DNA from: an uncultured Bacteroides sp.
GTDB lineage: Bacteria > Bacteroidota > Bacteroidia > Bacteroidales > Bacteroidaceae
DNA length: 44,648 nucleotides
Direction: 5' to 3'
Assembly: GCA_945833835.1 (NCBI GenBank)
Contig: CAMAFR010000017.1
Span: 1 to 44,648, forward strand
Of this stretch, positions 1 through 6,259 are shown one piece after another. Both the position numbers and the translations under genes were made by a program. Positions within the stretch are counted from its first letter, which is position 1; every line of letters begins with the position of its first letter. The notes under the pieces were generated by a model, which searched no databases, had not been told where the DNA came from, and saw nothing but the letters and a program-made list of their open reading frames with translations.

Positions 1-59
1 CTGAATAGAGTAGCTGACTACGGATCAGCCGGTTACAGGTTTGAATCCTGTCGCGATCA
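1..59 (+). tRNA. tRNA-Arg (anticodon ACG), 5' truncated by window edge
   Basis: The anticodon stem-loop (ACG at 20-22) and T arm match the two complete copies downstream almost base for base. About 15 nt of the 5' end lie outside the window. The 3' acceptor strand reads CGCGATC, whereas the other two copies read CGCGGTC, so its hidden 5' strand should carry a compensating change or the stem has a mismatch. No CCA is encoded. Confidence 0.9.
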
Positions 60-91
60 CCGCTGCTTGCAGGCATGACACAAAAAAGGAA

Positions 92-165
92 GGCCGCGTA
101 GCTCAACTGAATAGAGTAGCTGACTACGGATCAGCCGGTTACAGGTTTGAATCCTGTCGCGGTCA
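92..165 (+). tRNA. tRNA-Arg (anticodon ACG), copy 2
   Basis: The acceptor strands GGCCGCG (92-98) and CGCGGTC (158-164) pair with one G-U. The anticodon stem GCTGA/TCAGC encloses the loop CTACGGA, with anticodon ACG at 126-128. The T arm has the usual GGTTTGAATCC-type core. A34 is normally edited to inosine, so this tRNA would read CGU, CGC and CGA. CCA is not encoded. Confidence 0.95.
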
Positions 166-229
166 CTTCATCCTTTAGCCGTGAGGCTATATTTTTAATT
201 GCATTATTGAAAAATAAAGGAAAAGGGAA

Positions 230-303
230 GGCCGCGTAGCTCAACTGAATAGAGTAGCTGACTACGGATCAGCCGGTTACAGGTTTGAATCCTGTCGCGG
301 TCA
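230..303 (+). tRNA. tRNA-Arg (anticodon ACG), copy 3
   Basis: This 74-nt gene is identical to the copy at 92-165. The 64-nt spacer between the two is AT-rich and unrelated to the 32-nt spacer before copy 2. A terminator hairpin follows 13 nt downstream, so this is the last gene of the tRNA unit. Confidence 0.95.
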
Positions 304-316
304 CCCTTGGTGTATG

Positions 317-354
317 AAAGGTCTTTTGCCGTGATGGCAAGAGACCTTTTTTCT
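317..354 (+). terminator. Rho-independent terminator of the tRNA-Arg cluster
   Basis: AAAGGTCTTTTGCC (317-330) pairs with GGCAAGAGACCTTT (336-349) across a five-base loop and is followed by a T-rich run. It ends the tRNA transcript just before the promoter at 374-404. Confidence 0.85.
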
Positions 355-373
355 GTTTTGCGGCCACGGACCG

Positions 374-404
374 TTGGATATGTCCGATTATAATCGTACC
401 TTTG
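374..404 (+). promoter_or_regulatory. Bacteroides-type promoter of the FKBP operon
   Basis: TTG at 374-376 and TACCTTTG at 397-404 are separated by 20 bases, matching the Bacteroides sigma consensus (TTTG, 19-21 nt, TAnnTTTG). Transcription should start around 411, giving a leader of about 25 nt before the ATG at 435. The TTG at 402 that would extend the reading frame is part of the -7 box and cannot be the start. Confidence 0.8.
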
Positions 405-434
405 CGGCCGAAATCAAAAAAACTTATCAGAAAA

Positions 435-1022
435 ATGGAAAACCAATACATCACCGTAGCCTACAAGCTGTATGCCATCGTCGAAGGCAAGAAAGAACTG
501 CTGGAAGAAGCCCCGGCAGCACACCCTTTCCAGTTCATCACCGGCCTGGGATATACCCTGGACCGTTTCGAACAGGAAATCATGCAACGCGCCAAGGGGG
601 AAGCGTTCCAGTTCACGATTCCCTGCGCCGAAGCATACGGCGAACGCGACGAGGAGAATGTACACACGGTGTCGAAGGACATGTTCAAGAACGCGGACGG
701 CAAGTTCGACAGCGACAATATCTTCACCGGCAACATCATCATGCTCAACGACGCTGAGGGACACCAGTTCTATGCCAACGTGGGCGAAATCACCGCAGAC
801 AAGGTGGTGCTCGACCTGAACCACCCGCACGCCGGCAAGGACCTGACGTTCGAAGGCAAGGTCATCGAGATGCGCCCTGCCACCAACGAGGAAATCTCCC
901 AGCTGGTCACCGCCATGAGCGGACACGGATGCGGCGGCGGATGCGACAGCTGCGGCGGCTGCGGAAGCCATGAGGAAGAAGGCGACGGCTGCTGCGGCGG
1001 CGGTTGCGGCCATTGTCACTAA
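435..1022 (+). CDS. SlyD-like FKBP-type peptidyl-prolyl cis-trans isomerase
   Basis: A cytoplasmic prolyl isomerase and chaperone of the SlyD type, 195 residues, starting MENQYITV. The N-terminal part has the split FKBP fold (YKLYAIVEGKKELLEE, then FQFITGLGYTLDRFEQEI) with an insert-in-flap region around the middle (AYGERDEENVHTVSKDMF), as in SlyD. The last 33 residues are a Cys/His-rich tail (eight Cys and several His within CGGGC, CGGC, CCGGGC blocks), matching the metal-binding tail of SlyD, which in E. coli takes part in nickel delivery. No signal peptide is seen. The start is fixed by the promoter box lying over the only upstream alternative. The next gene begins 34 nt downstream on the same strand, suggesting an operon. 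The metal bound here is unknown. Confidence 0.9.
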   Translation: MENQYITVAYKLYAIVEGKKELLEEAPAAHPFQFITGLGYTLDRFEQEIMQRAKGEAFQFTIPCAEAYGERDEENVHTVSKDMFKNADGKFDSDNIFTGNIIMLNDAEGHQFYANVGEITADKVVLDLNHPHAGKDLTFEGKVIEMRPATNEEISQLVTAMSGHGCGGGCDSCGGCGSHEEEGDGCCGGGCGHCH

Positions 1023-1056
1023 CCCCCTGCCCCACCCCGACAACACGCATACGACC

Positions 1057-1926
1057 ATGATACTGATAGCCGACAGTGGCGCCACCAAGGCCGACTGGTG
1101 CCTGGGCAACGACGCCAACGACAACCGGACCTGGCAGACGGAGGGCATCAACCCCTTCCAGCTGACGGAAGAGCGCATCAGCGAAATCATCTGCGGGAAA
1201 CTGCTCCGGCAGCTCCCGGCCGGTGAGGCCGGGCGGTGCACGGCCGTACACTTCTACGGAGCCGGCTGCCTGCCCACCCGCTCGGGCTTCATCGCCGACC
1301 GGCTGCAGGAGTGTTTCCCCCGGGCCGCCGTCAGCGTCTGCACAGACCTGCTCGGCGCGGCGCGTGCGGCCTGCGGCACCGAGGCCGGCATTGCCTGCAT
1401 CCTGGGCACCGGCTCCAACTCGTGCCTCTACGACGGGCAAAACATCGTGAAGAACATCCCCCCGCTGGGATATGTGCTGGGCGACGAGGGCAGCGGGGCC
1501 TACCTGGGCAAACGCTTCGTGGCCGACTGCCTGAAAGGCCTCCTGCCCGCCACTCTGGGCAAAGGCCTCTTCAGCGAATACGGCATCAACACGGCCGACC
1601 TGCTGGACAAGGTGTACCGCCAGCCGGCGGCCGGCCGCTTCCTGGCCAGCCTCGTGCCCTACATCCACCGCCACCGCCACCTGCCCGAGGTGGCCGCCTT
1701 TTTGCACGACTGCTTCGGCGAGTTCTTCCGCCGCAACGTGGCGGGCTACGGCACGCACGGACTGCCGGTGTCGTTCTGCGGCTCGGTGGCGTGGCATTTC
1801 CGCGAGGAAGTGGAAAAAGCGGCCCTCGAAGCGAACCTTCGGGTGGGGAAGTTTGTTAAAAGTCCGATAGAAGGGCTGAAACGGTATCACTTCCGCCCCA
1901 CGCCCGAAACCAACATTCACCTTTAG
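1057..1926 (+). CDS. BadF/BadG/BcrA/BcrD-type ATPase, probable N-acetylglucosamine kinase-like
   Basis: A 289-residue protein of the ASKHA (actin/hexokinase) fold. The N-terminal phosphate-1 loop is DSGATKADW, the phosphate-2 motif is GTGSNSCLYDG, and GDEGSGAYLG follows, the pattern seen in the GlcNAc kinase-like branch of the BadF/BadG family rather than in 2-hydroxyacyl-CoA dehydratase activators, which carry a Cys-cluster for an iron-sulfur centre that is absent here. It most likely phosphorylates an amino sugar in the cytoplasm, for example from cell-wall recycling. That substrate is an inference from the family. The ATG at 1057 is preferred because the upstream in-frame extension overlaps the FKBP gene and is low-complexity alanine. 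It is followed 15 nt later by the SIMPL gene. Confidence 0.85.
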   Translation: MILIADSGATKADWCLGNDANDNRTWQTEGINPFQLTEERISEIICGKLLRQLPAGEAGRCTAVHFYGAGCLPTRSGFIADRLQECFPRAAVSVCTDLLGAARAACGTEAGIACILGTGSNSCLYDGQNIVKNIPPLGYVLGDEGSGAYLGKRFVADCLKGLLPATLGKGLFSEYGINTADLLDKVYRQPAAGRFLASLVPYIHRHRHLPEVAAFLHDCFGEFFRRNVAGYGTHGLPVSFCGSVAWHFREEVEKAALEANLRVGKFVKSPIEGLKRYHFRPTPETNIHL

Positions 1927-1941
1927 AAAAACATCCGCATC

Positions 1942-2646
1942 ATGAAAAACTGGAACTCAGAAGCCGCCATCCTGCTGATCGGCCTCCTGCTGTTGGGCAT
2001 CAACATCCGGAAAGGCTTCAACGCCTTCGTCGAACGCGACCGCTATGTCAGCGTGAAGGGACTGGCCGAAATGGAAGTCCCCGCCAACCTCGTGACGTGG
2101 CCCTTGGCTTGCAAAAGCCTGGGCAACGACCTCATCTCGCTGTATGACGACATACGGCGGTCCAACCAAACCATCATCTCCTTCCTGAAAGAGAAAGGCA
2201 TTGACGAGAAGGAAATCAGCATCGGCGCCCCCGAAATCATCGACATGCAGGCCGAACGCTACGGCAACGGGCAGACCGGCCCCTACCGCTACAACGTGAC
2301 CACCGTCATCACGGTGACCTCGGAGAAAGTGGACCTCGTGCGGTCACTCATCAGCGGGCAGGGCGAGCTGCTGAAACGCGGCGTGGCCATCACCGGCGGC
2401 GACTACCGCTACAACGTGACCTACGAATACACCGACCTGAACAAAATCAAGCCGCAGATGATAGAGGAGGCGACGAAGAACGCACGCGCCGCCGGCGAGA
2501 AGTTCGCCAAAGACTCTGACAGCGAGCTGGGCAAGATACGCACGGCCAACCAAGGGCAGTTCAGCATAGCCGACCGCGACGCCAACACCCCCCATATCAA
2601 AAAGGTAAGGGTGGTCACCACCATCGACTATTCGCTGGAAGACTGA
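1942..2646 (+). CDS. SIMPL domain-containing (DUF541) membrane-anchored protein
   Basis: A 234-residue protein with one hydrophobic N-terminal segment (AAILLIGLLLLGINI, about residues 8-22) that should act as an uncleaved anchor or signal, followed by a periplasmic SIMPL domain. It starts with the typical YVSVKGLAEMEVPANLVTW strand and contains internal repeats of the fold (YRYNVTTVITVTSEKVD and YRYNVTYEYTDLNKI). Members include E. coli YggE, linked to oxidative stress, but the molecular role is unknown. It is the last gene of the operon starting with FKBP; the next gene, rpsA, has its own promoter. Confidence 0.85.
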   Translation: MKNWNSEAAILLIGLLLLGINIRKGFNAFVERDRYVSVKGLAEMEVPANLVTWPLACKSLGNDLISLYDDIRRSNQTIISFLKEKGIDEKEISIGAPEIIDMQAERYGNGQTGPYRYNVTTVITVTSEKVDLVRSLISGQGELLKRGVAITGGDYRYNVTYEYTDLNKIKPQMIEEATKNARAAGEKFAKDSDSELGKIRTANQGQFSIADRDANTPHIKKVRVVTTIDYSLED

Positions 2647-2664
2647 AAATCCCTGCCGAAAACT

Positions 2665-2695
2665 TTTGCAGATAAAGATTTTAGTTGTAATTTTG
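2665..2695 (+). promoter_or_regulatory. Promoter of rpsA
   Basis: TTTG at 2665-2668 and TAATTTTG at 2688-2695 with a 19-nt spacer are an exact match to the Bacteroides consensus. The leader before the ATG at 2767 is about 65 nt and strongly A/T-rich, which in this group favours translation without a Shine-Dalgarno sequence. Confidence 0.9.
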
Positions 2696-2766
2696 CGCCC
2701 GAATTAGATTCATCAACATAAAGTCTAACGTAATTAGTAGTAAAAAAACAATTTTTAATTAACTGA

Positions 2767-4548
2767 ATGGAAAACTTAAAGAACGTGCAGCCCATTGAAG
2801 ATTTCAACTGGGATGCTTATGAAAACGGTGATGCAGTATCACAGGTAAGCAAGGAAGATCAGGAGAAGGCTTATGACAGCACCCTGAACAAAGTGAACGA
2901 CCGTGAGGTTGTAGACGGTACCGTCATCGCCATGAACAAGCGTGAAGTGGTAGTCAACATCGGCTACAAGTCAGACGGTATCATTCCGCTGAGCGAATTC
3001 CGCTACAATCCTGACCTGAAGGTGGGCGACACTGTCGAAGTGTACATCGAAAACCAGGAAGACAAGAAGGGCCAGCTCATCCTGTCACACAAGAAAGCAC
3101 GCGCTACCCGCTCTTGGGACCGTGTCAACGCTGCGCTCGAAAACGAAGAAATTATCAAGGGTTACATCAAGTGCCGCACGAAGGGTGGTATGATTGTCGA
3201 CGTATTCGGCATCGAAGCCTTCCTGCCGGGCTCTCAGATTGATGTGAAGCCTATCCGTGACTACGATGTGTTCGTAGGCAAGACCATGGAATTCAAGGTT
3301 GTGAAGATCAACCAGGAATTCAAGAACGTGGTGGTTTCTCACAAAGCGCTTATCGAAGCTGAACTGGAACAGCAGAAGAAAGAAATCATCAGCAAACTCG
3401 AAAAAGGACAGGTACTCGAAGGTACCGTTAAAAATATCACCTCTTACGGTGTGTTCATCGACTTGGGCGGCGTAGACGGTCTGATCCACATCACCGACCT
3501 GTCTTGGGGCCGTGTCAGCGATCCGCGCGAAGTGGTACAGCTCGACCAGAAGCTGAACGTGGTCATCCTCGACTTCGACGACGAAAAGAAACGTATCGCT
3601 CTGGGCTTGAAGCAGCTCACTCCGCATCCTTGGGATGCCCTTGACGCCAACCTGAAGGTGGGCGACCACGTGAAGGGTAAAGTGGTCGTTATGGCCGACT
3701 ACGGAGCCTTCATCGAAATCGCTCCGGGCGTAGAAGGTCTGATTCACGTATCAGAAATGTCATGGTCACAGCACCTGCGTTCCGCCCAGGACTTCATGAA
3801 GGTGGGCGACGAAGTGGAGGCTGTCATCCTGACACTGGACCGCGAAGAACGCAAGATGTCTTTGGGTATCAAGCAGCTGAAACCGGATCCATGGGAAACC
3901 ATCGAACAGAAGTATCCGGTGGCTTCGAAGCACGTGGCTAAGGTGCGCAACTTCACGAACTTCGGTGTATTCGTAGAAATCGAAGAAGGTGTAGACGGCC
4001 TCATCCACATCTCTGACCTGTCTTGGACAAAGAAAATCAAACACCCGTCAGAATTCACGCAGATTGGTGCCGACATTGAGGTAGTCGTTCTGGAAATCGA
4101 CAAGGAAAACCGTCGTCTGAGCTTGGGCCACAAGCAGTTGGAAGACAACCCGTGGGATGTGTTCGAAACAGTGTTCACGGTAGGCTCTGTTCACGAAGGT
4201 ACCATCATCGAAATGCTGGATAAGGGTGCGGTAGTTTCTCTGCCCTATGGTGTAGAAGGCTTCGCCACTCCGAAGCACCTTGTAAAAGAAGACGGCACTC
4301 AGGCCCAGCTGGATGAAAAGCTGCAGTTCAAGGTGATCGAATTCAACAAGGATGCAAAACGCATCATCCTGTCACACAGCCGCATCTTCGAAGATGCTGC
4401 CAAGGCTGAAGAAAAGGCAGAAAAGAAGGCCAGGAAGCAGAACAAGAAGGAAGAGGCTCCGATGATTCAGAATCAGATTGCTTCGACCACATTGGGCGAC
4501 ATCGACGCACTGGCCGCTTTGAAGGAACAGCTCGAAGGCAAGAAATAA
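2767..4548 (+). CDS. rpsA: 30S ribosomal protein S1
   Basis: This encodes ribosomal protein S1, which binds mRNA at the 30S platform. The 593-residue protein has an acidic N-terminal region (residues 1-45) and six consecutive S1 (OB-fold) repeats. Clear units include VDGTVIAMNKREVVVNIG near residue 49, then LEGTVKNITSYGVFIDLG, VKGKVVVMADYGAFIEIA and VAKVRNFTNFGVFVEIE, each followed by the GLIH(I/V)S motif. A lysine-rich tail (KAEEKAEKKARKQNKKEE) lies near the C-terminus. The length fits the six-repeat Bacteroidota form. Codon choice looks optimised, as expected for a highly expressed gene. It stands alone between its own promoter and terminator. Confidence 0.98.
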   Translation: MENLKNVQPIEDFNWDAYENGDAVSQVSKEDQEKAYDSTLNKVNDREVVDGTVIAMNKREVVVNIGYKSDGIIPLSEFRYNPDLKVGDTVEVYIENQEDKKGQLILSHKKARATRSWDRVNAALENEEIIKGYIKCRTKGGMIVDVFGIEAFLPGSQIDVKPIRDYDVFVGKTMEFKVVKINQEFKNVVVSHKALIEAELEQQKKEIISKLEKGQVLEGTVKNITSYGVFIDLGGVDGLIHITDLSWGRVSDPREVVQLDQKLNVVILDFDDEKKRIALGLKQLTPHPWDALDANLKVGDHVKGKVVVMADYGAFIEIAPGVEGLIHVSEMSWSQHLRSAQDFMKVGDEVEAVILTLDREERKMSLGIKQLKPDPWETIEQKYPVASKHVAKVRNFTNFGVFVEIEEGVDGLIHISDLSWTKKIKHPSEFTQIGADIEVVVLEIDKENRRLSLGHKQLEDNPWDVFETVFTVGSVHEGTIIEMLDKGAVVSLPYGVEGFATPKHLVKEDGTQAQLDEKLQFKVIEFNKDAKRIILSHSRIFEDAAKAEEKAEKKARKQNKKEEAPMIQNQIASTTLGDIDALAALKEQLEGKK

Positions 4549-4586
4549 TCCGGTCTCTGAACGGACAGATTATCCATAACTCAGAT

Positions 4587-4624
4587 AAGGGGTGTAGCAG
4601 TATGACTGATGCACCCCTTTATCA
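4587..4624 (+). terminator. Terminator downstream of rpsA
   Basis: AAGGGGTG (4587-4594) pairs with CACCCCTT (4612-4619) and is followed by TTATCATTT. It lies 38 nt after the rpsA stop and faces the convergent ABC gene. Confidence 0.75.
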
Positions 4625-4628
4625 TTTC

Positions 4629-4661
4629 AAAAAAAAAAGAGGGGCTTTAAAGCACCCTCTT
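4629..4661 (-). terminator. Terminator of the ModF-like ABC gene, overlapping its stop codon
   Basis: On the minus strand AAGAGGGTGC and GCCCCTCTT form a hairpin followed by a run of ten T. The 5' arm contains the last codons of the gene and its TAA, so coding sequence doubles as terminator stem. Together with the hairpin at 4587-4624 it insulates two convergent genes. Confidence 0.8.
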
Positions 4662-6095
4662 CAGATACAGCTCGTGGTCGATGACAGCGGGCAGCTCCTC
4701 CCGGTAGTGCGTCACCATAATCAGCGTCTTGTCCTTGCGGGCGGCAAACGCCTCGATGATGTCTTTCACCAACCTGCGGTTGTACATGTCCAACCCGTGC
4801 AGCGGCTCGTCCAGAATCAGCAGTTCGGGGTCTTTCACGAACGCCCGCGCCACCAGCACCAAGCGCTGCTCGCCGCTGGAGAGCTGGAGGAAGTTGCGGT
4901 CCTTCAGTGCGCCGATGCCGAAGATGTCCAGCCAGAACTCGCATTTCGCCCGGTCTTCGGGACGCGGTTTACGATAGAGCCCGATGGAGTCGTGCAAGCC
5001 GCTGGCGATAATGTCCATCACGGGCAGATTACGCATATAGGCCCGGTGCATCTCGGGACTCACATAGCCGATATGCCGCTTGATTTCCCAGATACTCTCG
5101 CCGCTGCCCCGCTTCTTGTCGAAGAGCGTGATGTCGCAGGCATAGCTTTGCGGATTGTCGGCACAGACCAGGCTCAGCAGCGTGGACTTGCCGGCCCCGT
5201 TCTCTCCGCCCAACGCCCATTTTTCGCCACACAGCACCGTCCAGTCCAGTTCCTGCAAGATGGTGCGTTCGCCGTAACGGATACTCACCTTCTTCAGCTC
5301 CACCACATGGTCGGCCTGATACAGGCGGTCGGCATAGGGCAGCTCCAGAATGCGCCGGCGTTTCTCCTCATCGAGCACACGGGCCGGCACCTGCTGCGCC
5401 CGGTAGTCGGCCAGCGGAATCTTCTGCCCGCACACGCGGCCGGCGACGGGCACCACGTGGGTGATGAACGAGGGGATGTCGTCTGTTTTCGAGAGGACCA
5501 GTATCACCTGCAGCGAGGTGACTTCGGTCAGCTTCTGCAGCAGGTCGTGCAGCAAGTCGCGGGTCTTGGCATCGAGGCCGATGAACGGATTGTCCATAAT
5601 GAGCACCCGCGGGTGTCCGAGCAGCGTTTTCGTCAGCTGGAACTTGCGCAGCTCGCCGCTGGAGAGCAGCACAATGTGCTTGTCCAACAACGGCCGTATG
5701 CCGAACAGGTCATAGAGGGTCTGGCGGAAGTCCTCGTCGGCACAGGCCGCCGGCAACAGGTCGCCCGCAATCGGCGTCTCCTCCAGGTCCTGCGAGTTCC
5801 ACCGCTGCTGGTAGTAATAGTTGCCGTCGGCATCACCGTACGAGTCGCGGAAGGTGATGTACTTGATGTTCTCGGACACCAACGGCGAGGCCGAGGGCGA
5901 GAAGTCATATTTCACCTCGTTCATCAGCAGCGGATAGCGTCCGGTGAGGGTGTCTACCAGCAGGCTCTTGCCGCCCCCGTTGGGGCCGACAATGGCCACG
6001 TGTTCGCCGGCGGCAATCTGAAGGTTGATGGGATCGGCCATCCGGTAGATCGGGTGGCGGGTCACACCGTTGGTAATGGAAATGATGTTTTGCAT
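4647..6095 (-). CDS. Double ABC ATPase, ModF/PhrA-like, with a degenerate first nucleotide-binding domain
   Basis: A 482-residue soluble protein with two fused ABC ATPase domains and no membrane segment. Domain 1 has Walker A GPNGGGKS (37-44), signature LSSGE (144-148) and Walker B LIMDNP (165-170). Asn169 stands where the catalytic Glu is expected, and no switch His follows (VLSKTDD). Domain 2 is complete: GENGAGKS (297-304), LSSGE (405-409), ILDEP (427-431) and VTH. This matches the layout of E. coli ModF, a molybdate-locus protein of unclear function, better than ABC-F translation factors, as no ABC-F linker is seen. No transporter subunit is adjacent. It is probably a regulator or energiser, but the partner is unknown. 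Its upstream flank holds the palindromic repeat at 6154-6218. Confidence 0.8.
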   Translation of the reverse strand: MQNIISITNGVTRHPIYRMADPINLQIAAGEHVAIVGPNGGGKSLLVDTLTGRYPLLMNEVKYDFSPSASPLVSENIKYITFRDSYGDADGNYYYQQRWNSQDLEETPIAGDLLPAACADEDFRQTLYDLFGIRPLLDKHIVLLSSGELRKFQLTKTLLGHPRVLIMDNPFIGLDAKTRDLLHDLLQKLTEVTSLQVILVLSKTDDIPSFITHVVPVAGRVCGQKIPLADYRAQQVPARVLDEEKRRRILELPYADRLYQADHVVELKKVSIRYGERTILQELDWTVLCGEKWALGGENGAGKSTLLSLVCADNPQSYACDITLFDKKRGSGESIWEIKRHIGYVSPEMHRAYMRNLPVMDIIASGLHDSIGLYRKPRPEDRAKCEFWLDIFGIGALKDRNFLQLSSGEQRLVLVARAFVKDPELLILDEPLHGLDMYNRRLVKDIIEAFAARKDKTLIMVTHYREELPAVIDHELYLKRVL

Positions 6096-6153
6096 GTTTT
6101 TGAATGGATTTTGATTAAGAAAACGAAATAGGCCTGTCCGTCCTGTCTGCTAT

Positions 6154-6218
6154 CTGAGCGAAAGCGAAGAACCTGAAAACATGCACTTTATGTTGACAGA
6201 TTCTTCGCTTTCGCTCAG
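6154..6218. repeat. Palindromic interspersed repeat, copy A (GAGCGAAAGCGAAGAA core)
   Basis: An 18-bp perfect inverted repeat: 6154-6171 pairs with 6201-6218, with a 29-nt centre containing ACATGCACTT. A second copy in the opposite orientation lies at 20162-20243 and shares both the arms and the centre, so this is a mobile or duplicated repeat rather than a chance hairpin. It lies in the gap between the pullulanase and ABC genes, both on the minus strand. The arm contains GCGAAAGC, a sequence known for forming an unusually stable DNA mini-hairpin. The core resembles REP-like repeats with GAGCGAAGCGAAGAATC-type arms that I recall from several bacterial phyla; this was not checked. Confidence 0.85.
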
Positions 6219-6259
6219 CATGGCCATTGGCTCTGTATCATGGGACACACCCTCAGTGC

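Noticed and set aside
4602..6131. Long + strand open frame of about 500 codons across the ABC gene
   Set aside because: It lies antisense to the ModF-like gene, whose two ABC domains have intact motifs; the frame has no recognisable protein motif and results from high GC third positions.
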